NCBI GenBank assembly: GCA_910579015.1
Contig: CAJTRO010000003.1
Coordinates: 62,001 to 126,000 of the forward strand
DNA length: 64,000 nt
Direction: 5' to 3'
DNA from: an uncultured Dorea sp.
Lineage (GTDB): Bacteria; Bacillota_A; Clostridia; Lachnospirales; Lachnospiraceae
In this document: piece after piece, positions 1-9,438 of the stretch
Numbering within the stretch: position 1 is the first letter of the stretch
How the letters are laid out: every line of letters begins with the position of its first letter
Made by a program: the position numbers and the translations under genes
Notes under the pieces: model-generated
The model's database searches: none
Told to the model about the DNA's origin: nothing
What the model saw: the letters and a program-made list of their open reading frames with translations, nothing else

Positions 1-1
1 T

Positions 2-1966
2 GTCACAGCAACCTATGTAGATGCAGATGGAAATCGTCAAGAAAGATACTTTGATTATGTTACATCAGGTAAGGATGGTAAACCAATAGCCGATAGAAAC
101 GGGTATGGCAGTTGGGGAACAGCATTAACTCCTAATCGTGATAATGCAACAAAAGTAGAGCATATTTCTGTTGTTGAACTGTTTAAAGATAATCATGGAA
201 AGTTTATTTTTGACAAAAATGACTCTACTAAAGGTGGTACACTTTACTTTAAAGAAAAGGACTTTGTTGAAGGTAAGGATGAATATCAGAATGAGTATCG
301 TAGTGAATATGTAGAAAAATCGGAGATTCTGAGCACACAGATAAGTGAAAGTATCAGACAAAGTGATTCTTTTTTGAAAGTGTCAGAAGAGGCAAGTGCT
401 TCAGCTAGTACAAGCGCTTTAGCCAGTGCAAATACATTAGATTCGAAGAGTGCGTCATTGTCAGCGAGCGAAGCTGGTTCAGGATCAACAAGTGTATCAT
501 TATCGACGAGTTTAAGTGCATCACTGTCAGCGTATGGGAGTGAATCAGCAAGTATATCGGAAAAGTTAAGTACATCTGCATCATTAAGTGAAAGTGCGTC
601 AACGAGCGACAGTAAATCGATTAGTGAAAGTGCATCAGCAAGTGCCAGCAAATCATTAAGTGAAAGTGTGTCAATGAGCGTAAGTGCATCAACAAGTGCG
701 AGTACAAGTACATCCCTGAGCGATAGCACGTCGGTAAGTGCAAGTACATCAGAGAGCACCAGCAAATCAATAAGTGAAAGTGAATTAGCAAGTGAGAGCG
801 CAAGTACATCCCTGAGTGATAGTACGTCGGTAAGTGCAAGTACATCAGAGAGCACCAGCAAATCAATAAGTGAATTAGCAAGTGAGAGCGCAAGTGCATC
901 AACAAGTGCGAGTGAAAGCACATCCTTAAGTGATAGCGTGTCCGTAAGCGATAGTACATCAACAAGTGCAAGCGCATCTGCAAGTGAGAGCACAAGTACC
1001 AGCGAATATGAGAGCGAAGAGGCCAGCACCAGCGAGAGCATTTCTGCTTCCATCAGCGAAAGCATAAGTGCAAGTGAAAGCATAAGTATAAGCGAAAGCA
1101 TGAGCCTTAGCACCAGTGCAAGTGAGAGCGCATCCATGAACGCAAGCGAGAGTGAGAGCAGTTCCATCAGCGCAAGCGAGAGCCGCTCAGCAAGCATGAG
1201 TGACAGCGTAAGTGTCTCCACAAGTGAAAGCACCAGCGAAGACCTGAATACAAGTGAAGTGGAAGAGGGAAGCACCAGCCAGTCAGTGAGCCTGAGTGTA
1301 TCCGCAAGTGAGAGCACAAGCATGAGTGAGAGTGCAAGTCAGAGCACATCTGTAAGCGCAAGCCAGAGTGCATCCACGAGCGAGAGCGGTAACCAGAGCG
1401 CATCCACGAGCGAGAGTGACAACCAGAGTGTATCCGCGAGCGAGAGCGCTAGTCTGAGTACATCTGTAAGCAATAGCGAGAGTACATCTGTAAGTGACAG
1501 CGCAAGCGAGAGTACGTCGATTGCAGAAGTTGTGACACCGGACGACGACGGTCCGACCACACCGGCAGGCGACGCTCCGGCGGCGCCGACAGTTACAGGC
1601 ACAGTTCCGGCAGTTACGGGAACAGCTCCGGCGGTAGTCCCGTTGGCGGCGGCGCCGACACCGGCTCCGGCAGGCGTTACTGTACCGGATGATACGGTTC
1701 CGCTGGCGGTTATGGAGGAAGAAGACGAACTCCAGAGCATAGAAGATCAGGATGAGGACGATCAGGCAGTTGTACAGCTTGATGACGGCGAAGTTCCTCT
1801 GGCCAACATAGAAACTGATCAGGGCATGGGTGTCAGTCACAGAATTCTTCATTATACCGAACTGATTCTGGCAGCTATTATGGGAGGCGCTTATATCGGA
1901 AGCACGAGAAAGCAGAAGAAAGAACTCTCTGCGCTGAGAAAAAGAATTGATGATGAAGAAAGGTAA
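2..1966 (+). CDS. Serine-rich-repeat surface glycoprotein, 3' part (5' end outside window)
   Basis: The frame is open from the left edge, so this is the last 654 residues of a larger protein; the TTG near 374 is not the real start. About 120 residues of ordinary sequence (YVDADGNRQERYFDYV near the edge) lead into about 385 residues of Ser-Ala/Thr/Glu-Ser dipeptide-like repeats. A Pro/Ala/Thr-rich linker, an acidic stretch with two VPLA motifs, one membrane helix (ELILAAIMGGAYIG) and a Lys/Arg/Glu tail follow. No LPXTG sortase motif is visible, which is unusual for this family. The accessory Sec and gtf genes directly downstream make it the expected substrate: O-glycosylated on Ser/Thr in the cytoplasm, exported by SecA2/SecY2 and acting as an adhesin. 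The first kilobase is more AT-rich than the rest of the window. The adhesin role is inference; the family assignment is firm. Confidence 0.9.
   Translation, partial: VTATYVDADGNRQERYFDYVTSGKDGKPIADRNGYGSWGTALTPNRDNATKVEHISVVELFKDNHGKFIFDKNDSTKGGTLYFKEKDFVEGKDEYQNEYRSEYVEKSEILSTQISESIRQSDSFLKVSEEASASASTSALASANTLDSKSASLSASEAGSGSTSVSLSTSLSASLSAYGSESASISEKLSTSASLSESASTSDSKSISESASASASKSLSESVSMSVSASTSASTSTSLSDSTSVSASTSESTSKSISESELASESASTSLSDSTSVSASTSESTSKSISELASESASASTSASESTSLSDSVSVSDSTSTSASASASESTSTSEYESEEASTSESISASISESISASESISISESMSLSTSASESASMNASESESSSISASESRSASMSDSVSVSTSESTSEDLNTSEVEEGSTSQSVSLSVSASESTSMSESASQSTSVSASQSASTSESGNQSASTSESDNQSVSASESASLSTSVSNSESTSVSDSASESTSIAEVVTPDDDGPTTPAGDAPAAPTVTGTVPAVTGTAPAVVPLAAAPTPAPAGVTVPDDTVPLAVMEEEDELQSIEDQDEDDQAVVQLDDGEVPLANIETDQGMGVSHRILHYTELILAAIMGGAYIGSTRKQKKELSALRKRIDDEER
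390..1530 (+). repeat. Degenerate serine-codon repeat tract
   Basis: About 1.1 kb of 6-18 bp degenerate repeats built on agt/agc/tca serine codons alternating with gca, aca and gaa codons. Near-identical longer units occur, for example around 715-780 and 810-870, where a roughly 60-base block is repeated. The lack of stops on the opposite strand here is a by-product of the repeat. Such tracts change length readily by slippage or recombination. Confidence 0.85.
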
Positions 1967-1976
1967 GAAATAGTTA

Positions 1977-2102
1977 ATGGAATTTTGTTGGATGGACATA
2001 GCGGCATTAATTCTTCTGGCTGCGGCCGGCGTCGTGATCTATGTAAAGAGACGCAGGATGAACGAAGAGATGGAAGAGTTAAGAAGCCATTTGTCAAAAT
2101 AA
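1977..2102 (+). CDS. Small single-span membrane peptide (41 aa) between the SRR adhesin and secY2
   Basis: An ATG ten bases after the adhesin stop opens a 41-residue frame: a short N-terminus (MEFCWMD), one hydrophobic helix (IAALILLAAAGVVIYV), then a Lys/Arg cluster (KRRR) and a charged helix ending MEELRSHLSK. A GAAAGG lies about 13 bases upstream, so initiation may be weak or coupled. The layout (helix, basic cluster, Glu/Leu/Arg tail) resembles the last 35 residues of the adhesin, suggesting a duplicated anchor. The position could also suit a small translocon subunit such as the Asp4/Asp5 proteins of streptococci, but it is shorter and I see no clear SecE/SecG signature. Function is unknown; existence as a gene is plausible because the frame is compact and operonic. 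Confidence 0.5.
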   Translation: MEFCWMDIAALILLAAAGVVIYVKRRRMNEEMEELRSHLSK

Positions 2103-2170
2103 TAATATGATTTTGGTGGCCGCCTGTCACAAGGTGGCCGCTGATTTTGGAAAGAGACAGGAGAATTATT

Positions 2171-3376
2171 TTGTCACAGTCAGAACAAAAAGAGAATGTA
2201 ATGAAGTACAAGGCCGCATATACGTGTCTGATACTCCTTGTATATATACTGGGGAAATGTATTCCTTTGTACGGTATAGATTTATCCGCATATTCTTACG
2301 AATCGGCCGGCGTGGAAGAAGTGCTGATACAGACGATCAGCGGGGATGCTTATCGTTCCTCGATCTTTGCGCTCGGGATCTTCCCATTTATGATATCCGG
2401 GATATTGGTGCAGGTTATATTTGCCGTCCGGAATCTGTTTTCTAAAGCGAGGATATCGCCAAAGACAATGAATCGCGCGTCGATTACAGTGACGCTCATC
2501 ATAGCCGTCATGCAGGCGGCTGCGCAGGTGCCCGAGCTGAAATTTGCCGTGCCGCCAAAAGAACTGTTTTACACAAAAGCAATCGTAATGACGGAGATGA
2601 TCACAGGCGTCATGCTGATCATGTGGCTCTCCAGAAGGAACGGGAAGTATGGCGTCGGCGGGCGGATGATCCTCGCCCTGGTCAATATAGTGGAGAGGAT
2701 CACGGCAACGGTGATGAATCACAGCATCCAAGATCTGACGGTTCCACTGCTTGTATCCATAGCCGTGATGATGATCACGCTTATCATGGAAAATGCAGAG
2801 ATGCGGATTCCGGTACAGCGGGTTTCTATACATAATGTCTATGCAGATAAGAATTACATGGCGGTAAAGCTGAATCCGGCGGGAGTTCTGCCGGTGATGT
2901 TTACCACGTCGGTATTTATGCTGCCCCGGCTTCTGGCTTCACTGCTTGGATATCTGTTTCCGCAAAATATGGGAATTGCCTGGTGGCAGGCCAATCTGAC
3001 GCTGACAAAGGCGCCCGGGATCGTGGTGTATATTGCATGTGAGTATCTGCTTACCATTGGATTATCAATGCTCATGGTAAGTCCGAAGGACATTTCGGAG
3101 CAGTTCTTAAAGAGCGGAGACAGTATCGTGAATCTTCATGCAGGGCGTGACACGAGACGGTATCTTCGAAGAGTTATGTGGTGTATCAGTTCTCTGAGCG
3201 CGATGGCCATGGGGGTGTGTATCCTGGTGCCGCTGCTTTTACAGCTTAGAGGGAGCATAGACAGCACACTTACGATGCTGCCGTCTTCGGTTATGATGAT
3301 GACCAGTTTCTGGTGTACGATCTACAGAGAGCTTGTGGCTGTTTACAAATACGACTCCTGCAAGTCTTTATTTTAG
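2171..3376 (+). CDS. secY2: Accessory Sec system translocase SecY2
   Basis: SecY-family channel of about 401 residues with about ten hydrophobic spans, shorter than housekeeping SecY, as is usual for SecY2. It should form the membrane pore through which the glycosylated serine-rich protein leaves, driven by SecA2. Recognisable SecY features include the early IFALGIFPFMISGILVQ segment and the HNVYADKNYMAVKLNPAGV loop, typical of the SecY family before a transmembrane segment. I place the start at TTG 2171 because a good Shine-Dalgarno (AGGAG) lies seven bases upstream; the longer frame from 2147 has no comparable site. It is first of the accessory Sec genes and lies 24 bases ahead of asp1. Confidence 0.88.
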   Translation: MSQSEQKENVMKYKAAYTCLILLVYILGKCIPLYGIDLSAYSYESAGVEEVLIQTISGDAYRSSIFALGIFPFMISGILVQVIFAVRNLFSKARISPKTMNRASITVTLIIAVMQAAAQVPELKFAVPPKELFYTKAIVMTEMITGVMLIMWLSRRNGKYGVGGRMILALVNIVERITATVMNHSIQDLTVPLLVSIAVMMITLIMENAEMRIPVQRVSIHNVYADKNYMAVKLNPAGVLPVMFTTSVFMLPRLLASLLGYLFPQNMGIAWWQANLTLTKAPGIVVYIACEYLLTIGLSMLMVSPKDISEQFLKSGDSIVNLHAGRDTRRYLRRVMWCISSLSAMAMGVCILVPLLLQLRGSIDSTLTMLPSSVMMMTSFWCTIYRELVAVYKYDSCKSLF

Positions 3377-3400
3377 GAAAATATTTTAGAGGAGGATGAG

Positions 3401-5035
3401 ATGCTGTTTTTTATCCCGGCCTGGTATCAACAGAACCAATGGTGTGAAAATGAACAAAGCTGGACGGTAAGGCGTATGCATACGGAATTTGACGATACGG
3501 TAAAGCAGATACAGCTGTTTCACCGTAACAGGGCGTGTCCGTATCGGATCATGCTTCTTGGCTTTGCACCCAATTTCCGGCATTTTCTCCACAGACAGGG
3601 AGTGTATCGAGCGCCCTACTGGTCCTGCTTTGATGCGATACAGGAGGTAAGACGGAAGAAGACGGCGGTACTGTCCTTCCACAATCTGAAATGGCCGGAG
3701 GGGATTGAGTTCGTCTATACGCCCTTCGTGGTCACTGCCATGTTAGAGAAAGAGAAATATGCACAGATTGATTTTGGAGAGGACGGGAACCCGATCCGGA
3801 TCGATCTGTATCAGAAGGGACAGATCAGGCGCTGTAATCTCTATGACGACAGGGGGTTTGTCTCCGGTACGATCATCTATGAGGATGGACGCCCCTTTTA
3901 TCAGGACTATCTGACGGAGAGCGGGACGTGGAAGATGCGGCATTTTCTTAGAGACGGCCATGTGGAGATCAACGGGAAGTGTCCGGAGTATCTGCTTAAG
4001 TACCAGGATGAAGCCGCGAAGAAGAGGTTTGAAAGACTAAGATACGACAGCATGGAACAGGTCATTGCCGAAGTGCTGAATGCTTATTTGAACATGACGG
4101 AGGCGGGGGATATCTTCTGCGTGGCAATGCATGGACGGCACACAGGACTGCTTAAAGAGATTCTGAAAGAGAAGAAGCTGATCCTGTCGTTCTTTGAGGA
4201 CAGGTATCCGGTGTCTGCGGCCTCAGAGGAGCTGGAGCTGATCAGAGAGGCAGATTACCTGATTGCGGATTCCCGAAAGAATGTGGATAAGATACGACAG
4301 GATCTTGGCCTGCCGCTTGAGAATATCATGGCGATCCCGCCTTATGATTCCCGGGTGGATGCAGGGATCAGCCAGCAGTTTGGCGTACAGAAGATCCTGG
4401 CTTCGGTGGACGGTCTGGAAGATGAGATTTTTGCGGAGCTGATCGGTTTGCTGGGGAGATATCTTTGCAGAAACGAGAATGCACAGGTACATCTGTTTAC
4501 CAGAAGGGCGGAGTACGACAGGAAGCAGAAGATATTGGAGCAGGCGCAAAGGGAGCTTGGAAGAGCCGGATTAGAGGAAGGATGGGCGGCCAGGGAAGAA
4601 CGTGGACAGATTGCGGAGAATGATCTGGAGCCCGGAGAACAGGTTTCGGTCAGGTTCTTTGTGGAGCAGTGTGTGGATGAGTTATCGGTGAGTAAGTGTA
4701 TGCGGGAACAGAGAATCCTTGTCGATCTGCGGGAGAATCCGGAACTGTATCTGCAAATTGCGGCGATCAGTATCGGGATTCCGCAGATTGTGCGTACCAG
4801 GACGGAATTTGTGGAGAATGGCAGGAACGGGATTCTGTTGAAGGATATCAAGAAACTGCCGGGCGCTCTGCACTATTATCTGAATGGGTTCAAGAACTGG
4901 AATCAGGCGATGGTATGCTCTTATGAGCTAGTCAGGGAATATACGACGGGGGAACTGATTAAAAAATGGAGAAAGGTGCTGGATAGCGTTGGAGGAGATT
5001 CGAATCTTACAGCTGGGGGAAGAGGACTTTCATAA
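3401..5035 (+). CDS. asp1: Accessory Sec system protein Asp1
   Basis: A 544-residue cytoplasmic protein beginning MLFFIPAWYQQNQWCENEQ, the typical Asp1 opening, with a GGAGG six bases before the ATG. Asp1 has a GT-B-like fold without proven transferase activity. Together with Asp2 and Asp3 it forms a complex needed for export of serine-rich-repeat adhesins and binds the substrate and SecA2. Length and order (secY2-asp1-asp2-asp3-secA2) match streptococcal loci. The 3' end overlaps asp2 by 47 bases in another frame, so the two are translationally coupled. Assignment is by N-terminal similarity and context; the middle of the protein is divergent. Confidence 0.85.
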   Translation: MLFFIPAWYQQNQWCENEQSWTVRRMHTEFDDTVKQIQLFHRNRACPYRIMLLGFAPNFRHFLHRQGVYRAPYWSCFDAIQEVRRKKTAVLSFHNLKWPEGIEFVYTPFVVTAMLEKEKYAQIDFGEDGNPIRIDLYQKGQIRRCNLYDDRGFVSGTIIYEDGRPFYQDYLTESGTWKMRHFLRDGHVEINGKCPEYLLKYQDEAAKKRFERLRYDSMEQVIAEVLNAYLNMTEAGDIFCVAMHGRHTGLLKEILKEKKLILSFFEDRYPVSAASEELELIREADYLIADSRKNVDKIRQDLGLPLENIMAIPPYDSRVDAGISQQFGVQKILASVDGLEDEIFAELIGLLGRYLCRNENAQVHLFTRRAEYDRKQKILEQAQRELGRAGLEEGWAAREERGQIAENDLEPGEQVSVRFFVEQCVDELSVSKCMREQRILVDLRENPELYLQIAAISIGIPQIVRTRTEFVENGRNGILLKDIKKLPGALHYYLNGFKNWNQAMVCSYELVREYTTGELIKKWRKVLDSVGGDSNLTAGGRGLS

Positions 5036-6509
5036 GATCTATACACTGCCGCAGTGGATCAGGTTAGACTATGTGAAAAATTTAGATGAAAGTTCTATGA
5101 AAAAGAATTCCGGGAAACCGTATGATCTCTGCTTTCTCGACAGGACGCCCCAAAAGGAAGAAATTGCGCTGTTATATGAGATGGCGAAGGTATACGCATT
5201 TTTTATCACGGAGAATGTGGAGACTTCCGGCCAGACAGCCCGGCTTTGCCGTTGTAAGAAGGCGCAGCGCATTGAAAAGGCAGAGATACAGAGATTCTTG
5301 TCAGAAGAGACGAGGTACTATTATCCTAAGCCTTATGGTGAAAAGTTTAATCTAAGAGATGTGGCTGTTGCCCAGGGATTTAAGGGGAGCGTGAAGTGGA
5401 ACGGGAATCATGATGTGACTTTGGAGGGAGGATTCGGGGATGAGTTAAGACAGGCAGTTTACTGGCGCTATAATGCCTTGCTGGAACAGGAGCGGCCGGT
5501 CGACCTGTGGCTGGAATACAGCAAAGCTGAGGAAGTGGACATAGCCTTGGAGATTACGCTGTTTGCAGGCGGAAGTGTTTCAGAGGCTGCCGCACACTGG
5601 ACGTTTGATGAAAGGGAGCTTGAGGATGTGATCAGAATTGACAGTCCGAAAACAGGCTGGGCATTTTTCTCGATCTGTGCCAAAGGGAGGGGAAAGCTTC
5701 AGATCACTGCACTGCATCAGAGGCGTTCCAGAGGAAGACACGGGTATTTTCTGCCGGGAGGAGAGCGGTATGTGACGTCCGACAGGGAAGAGGCGTTCTG
5801 CTATTTTGAGCCGGGAGATTTGAAACCGCCTCTTTGTGTGTATTTTTCCGGATATAAGACGCTGGAAGGCTTTGAGGGATATTATATGATGAAAGGGATG
5901 GGGTGTCCGTTCCTTCTGGTGGCGGAGGCCCGGCTGGAGGGCGGAGGCTTCTATATGGGTTCCGCAGAATATGAGCAGATCTATGCCGGTATGATACGAA
6001 AATACATGAAGGAGCTTGGATTTACAAAGGAGCAGGTTGTCCTGTCCGGTCTGTCCATGGGCACATACGGCGCGCTCTATTACGGGTGCGATATCATGCC
6101 TTATGCGGTCATTCTCGGGAAACCTCTGGCCAGTATCGGAGATGTGGCGGCGAATGAGAGATATAACCGTCCCGGTACGTTTCCCACGTCTCTGGACGTG
6201 CTGATGTGTCAGTGCAATGATCTTGAGGAGAAAGCCGTGCGGACGTTGAATGCGAGGTTCTGGGATAAGTTCGAAGGTGTGGACTGGGGGAATACCAGAT
6301 TTATCATTTCCTATATGCTGGAGGATGACTATGACGCGAATGCTTATCAGATGTTGATATCTCATATTCAGTCAGAGGGGACAAGCGTCTATGGGAAAGG
6401 GCTTAAGGGACGGCATAATGATAATACCGGCGGGATCGTCAATTGGTTTCTGGATCAGTACAAAAAGGTGTTAGATGAGGATTTTGGCAGAGGAAAAAGG
6501 AAGAAATGA
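4989..6509 (+). CDS. asp2: Accessory Sec system protein Asp2 (GlcNAc O-acetyltransferase type)
   Basis: A 506-residue protein starting at TTG 4989 inside the end of asp1. The C-terminal half has an alpha/beta-hydrolase nucleophile elbow, SGLSMGTYGALYYG, with the serine at about residue 356, and a histidine near the end (KGRHNDNTGG) suited to be the catalytic base. In Streptococcus gordonii, Asp2 acetylates GlcNAc on the adhesin and is also needed for its export; the same double role is likely here. The stop overlaps the asp3 start (ATGA). Confidence 0.87.
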   Translation: MEEIRILQLGEEDFHKIYTLPQWIRLDYVKNLDESSMKKNSGKPYDLCFLDRTPQKEEIALLYEMAKVYAFFITENVETSGQTARLCRCKKAQRIEKAEIQRFLSEETRYYYPKPYGEKFNLRDVAVAQGFKGSVKWNGNHDVTLEGGFGDELRQAVYWRYNALLEQERPVDLWLEYSKAEEVDIALEITLFAGGSVSEAAAHWTFDERELEDVIRIDSPKTGWAFFSICAKGRGKLQITALHQRRSRGRHGYFLPGGERYVTSDREEAFCYFEPGDLKPPLCVYFSGYKTLEGFEGYYMMKGMGCPFLLVAEARLEGGGFYMGSAEYEQIYAGMIRKYMKELGFTKEQVVLSGLSMGTYGALYYGCDIMPYAVILGKPLASIGDVAANERYNRPGTFPTSLDVLMCQCNDLEEKAVRTLNARFWDKFEGVDWGNTRFIISYMLEDDYDANAYQMLISHIQSEGTSVYGKGLKGRHNDNTGGIVNWFLDQYKKVLDEDFGRGKRKK

Positions 6510-6997
6510 CGGGAGAAAAGTGGACAATATATTGGAATGAATTTTCCTCGGATACTTATCTGTATGGTTCAAAGATATGGTATCACGGGAAAAATCACGT
6601 GGAGTTTCAGAACAGGCTGATGCCTCCGGGAACAGTGATCAAGCAATGGTATTCCAGGACGAATTACCAGATGCAGAGAATGGAACCGTCCCTGCCGATG
6701 ATCGACGGAGAGGGCGGATACCGGGTGACGGTTGATATAGACTGCCGGGAGGGCGAGGCGTGGCTTATACGGCTGATCTTCTATGATAAATATGATGTAG
6801 AGGCAGGCAGTGTCATCATCAGGGATGAGATGACGGATTTCCAGTGTCCGCTTAAGACTTACAGCTACCGGATGCAGTTGATCAACGGAGGAATGACACA
6901 TTTTCATTTTCATTCTGTTACAATCCAGGAGACAGATCTAAAAGCCAATGAGGAGAAAGAGGACCTGCGCCGGGGGAAAGGAAGAAAGAAGCTGTAA
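6506..6997 (+). CDS. asp3: Accessory Sec system protein Asp3
   Basis: A 163-residue protein with the Asp3 pattern: WTIYWNEFSSDTYLYGS at the N-terminus, a central LMPPGTVIKQWYSRTNYQ and a beta-rich remainder like a carbohydrate-binding module. Asp3 bridges Asp1 and Asp2 and binds the adhesin. It starts at ATG 6506, overlapping the asp2 stop by four bases, and ends in a very basic tail (RRGKGRKKL). secA2 begins five bases later. Confidence 0.85.
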   Translation: MTGEKWTIYWNEFSSDTYLYGSKIWYHGKNHVEFQNRLMPPGTVIKQWYSRTNYQMQRMEPSLPMIDGEGGYRVTVDIDCREGEAWLIRLIFYDKYDVEAGSVIIRDEMTDFQCPLKTYSYRMQLINGGMTHFHFHSVTIQETDLKANEEKEDLRRGKGRKKL

Positions 6998-7002
6998 AAT
7001 AG

Positions 7003-9357
7003 ATGGGACAGAAAAGAAAAATCAGAAAACTGAGAAAGTTAGTGCGCCGGGTGAGGGCCTGCCAGGAACAGCTGAAAGAGATGTCTGATGAGGAATTATC
7101 ACATCTGACCGTGGAGTTTAAGGAACGGCTGGCTTGCGGGGAGAGCCTGGATAACCTGCTGCCGGAGGCATTTGCGGCGATCTGTGAGGCAGACTGGCGG
7201 ATACTTAAGATGGCGCCGTATGACGTACAGATCCTGGGGGGAATTGCCCTTCACAAAGGTTATCTTGCGGAGATGAACACCGGGGAGGGAAAGACGCTTG
7301 TTGCGACCATGCCGCTGTATCTCAATGCCCTGACCGGAAAGAGCGTGATACTGGTGACGGTGAATGATTACCTGGCGAAGCGTGATGCCGGCGAGATGGG
7401 GGCGGTATATCGTTTCATGGGACTTACCGTGGCGGCAGGGGGCGGAGAGGAAGATTCTGACGGTGTGCCGGCAAAGGCGGGCATATCCCGGAATGCGGGG
7501 AAGAAAGCGCTGTATGAGGCGGATATCGTATATACGACGCACAGTGCGCTGGGATTCGATTATCTGCTGAATAATCTGGTGACGAGGGCGGAGGATCGTT
7601 TCCTCAGGGAATTCTATTATGTGATCATTGATGAGGCAGATTCGGTGCTTTTGGACGGCGCGCAGACGCCTCTTGTCATCTCCAGCTCGCCCAGAGTACA
7701 GTCGAACCTCTACGGGATGACTGATTTTTTTGTTACTACCCTGGTGGAGGACAGAGACTTTGTAAGAGACGACAAGGCGGTGTGGCTGACGGAAGACGGG
7801 ATCAGATACGCGGAGACATTTTTCCAGATAGATAACTTCTACAGTGAAGAATATTTTGAGATCAACCGGCATGTGACTCTTGCACTGCGCGCCCATGTTC
7901 TGTTTGAGAAGGGCGATGCGTATATGGTGTCAAAGGACAATAAGGTGGTGCTCCTTGACAGGGGTACAGGGCGTCTGATGAACGGAATGAAGCTCAGAGG
8001 CGGACAGCATCAGGCGCTGGAGGCGAAAGAAGGGGTGGAGATTTCGCAGGAGAACCGCTCTGTGGCGGCGATCACATTCCAGAATCTGTTTCTGATGTTT
8101 CCTAAAATGGCGGGGATGAGCGGTACGATGATCGACGCGTCGGACGAGCTCAGGGGCGTATATGGGGCAGAGGTTCTGGTGATCCCGCCGAACCGTCCGA
8201 GGCAGAGAGTGGATCTTAAGGACCAGTATTTTCCCAACAAGAAAGAGCAGATACAGGCGGCCGTAAAGGAGACGCTTAGATGTCACGAGACGGGACGGCC
8301 TGTGCTGGTCGTGGCCGCCAGTATCGCAGATACCGAGGCGGTGTCTGATATACTGCTCAAAGAACAGGTTCCGCACAATGTACTGAATGCGAATAATATA
8401 TACTGGGAGGCGCAGATCATCAAAGAAGCCGGGCAGACGGGCGCTGTGACGGTTGCGACTTCCATGGCCGGACGCGGTACGGACATTAAGCTTGGGGAAG
8501 GCGCAGAGGAATCAGGCGGTCTTGCGGTCATCGGGATCGGACGGATGGAGAATGTCAGGATGGAGAGGCAGGCGAGAGGCCGGGCCGGAAGACAGGGGGA
8601 TGTGGGGACCAGCCAGTTCTTCGTCTCGCTGGAAGACGGCGTGACAGACAGCGGGACATCAGGCCGGTATGACAAGTATGTCGAAGGAAAGAAAAGGATC
8701 GGGAGACAAAAGCTTCAAAAGATCATTGACAGATCCCAGACCATTGGGGAAGAGACGGCTGTGCTGTCGAGGAAGAATGCGGTAGATTATGATAAGGTCA
8801 TGCAGCGGCAGAGGAGTCTGATCTATGCGGCCAGAGACCATCTCCTTGACGGCGGAGACATTGAGTGGGGGCAGATCTTAAGGATGGCGGGGAAGAATAT
8901 CAGGAGATTCTTCGACGGGCAGGAGAGTATGGATAAGAAGAAGCTCACCAGATATATCCTGGACCATATTTCTTATAAGCTTGAGAAGGATATTCCAGAT
9001 CCTGTGTCATGCGGCCGCAATGCGTCTATGAAGTATCTGCTTGACAAGGCTGTGGAACGCTTAGAGAAGCTTGAGATGGAGCTTGGGACAGAGGATATGA
9101 ATACGTTTCTTAGGATTGCGCTCTTAAGCGCCATCGACAACGCCTGGGTGGAGCAGGTGGACTATATGCATCAGCTTCAGTCGGCGGTTTCCGGGAGATC
9201 CACAGCCCAGAGGAACCTGCTGTTTGAGTATCAGAATGAGGCGTTTGATTCCTTCTCGAAGATGGAGGATACGGTGTTTGAAAGCGCCATGCGGAGTATT
9301 ATGCTAAGTAACGTGTACGTGGATGATGAGAGGAAACTGCATATTGTGTTCCCTTAG
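7003..9357 (+). CDS. secA2: Accessory Sec system ATPase SecA2
   Basis: A 784-residue SecA-family motor that pushes the glycosylated substrate through SecY2. Visible motifs: Q-motif region YDVQILGG, Walker A MNTGEGKT (about residues 91-98), Walker B IIDEADSVLLD (about 208-218), helicase motif SMAGRGTDIKLG and the RMERQARGRAGRQGD arginine-finger region. The C-terminal zinc-binding tail of housekeeping SecA is missing, and length and genetic context mark it as SecA2. The Shine-Dalgarno is weak (GAAGAAAGAAG), suggesting coupling to asp3. Confidence 0.93.
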   Translation: MGQKRKIRKLRKLVRRVRACQEQLKEMSDEELSHLTVEFKERLACGESLDNLLPEAFAAICEADWRILKMAPYDVQILGGIALHKGYLAEMNTGEGKTLVATMPLYLNALTGKSVILVTVNDYLAKRDAGEMGAVYRFMGLTVAAGGGEEDSDGVPAKAGISRNAGKKALYEADIVYTTHSALGFDYLLNNLVTRAEDRFLREFYYVIIDEADSVLLDGAQTPLVISSSPRVQSNLYGMTDFFVTTLVEDRDFVRDDKAVWLTEDGIRYAETFFQIDNFYSEEYFEINRHVTLALRAHVLFEKGDAYMVSKDNKVVLLDRGTGRLMNGMKLRGGQHQALEAKEGVEISQENRSVAAITFQNLFLMFPKMAGMSGTMIDASDELRGVYGAEVLVIPPNRPRQRVDLKDQYFPNKKEQIQAAVKETLRCHETGRPVLVVAASIADTEAVSDILLKEQVPHNVLNANNIYWEAQIIKEAGQTGAVTVATSMAGRGTDIKLGEGAEESGGLAVIGIGRMENVRMERQARGRAGRQGDVGTSQFFVSLEDGVTDSGTSGRYDKYVEGKKRIGRQKLQKIIDRSQTIGEETAVLSRKNAVDYDKVMQRQRSLIYAARDHLLDGGDIEWGQILRMAGKNIRRFFDGQESMDKKKLTRYILDHISYKLEKDIPDPVSCGRNASMKYLLDKAVERLEKLEMELGTEDMNTFLRIALLSAIDNAWVEQVDYMHQLQSAVSGRSTAQRNLLFEYQNEAFDSFSKMEDTVFESAMRSIMLSNVYVDDERKLHIVFP

Positions 9358-9438
9358 AACGTATCAGGAGATCCTTTCAGGTGGTTTTGGCTGCGCTTGG
9401 GATGGATACGGAAAAGAACGAAAGAAGGAAGAAAGAAA

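Noticed and set aside
374..376. TTG as the start of the serine-rich protein
   Set aside because: The same frame is open to position 2 and encodes ordinary protein sequence upstream, so the start lies outside the window.
286..1323. A 345-residue open frame on the minus strand
   Set aside because: It is the antisense reading of the serine repeat tract (Leu/Ser/Asp-rich nonsense); the repeat lacks stops in that frame by composition.
390..1530. Possible CRISPR array
   Set aside because: Repeats are short, degenerate and in phase with serine codons; there are no unique spacers of fixed length.
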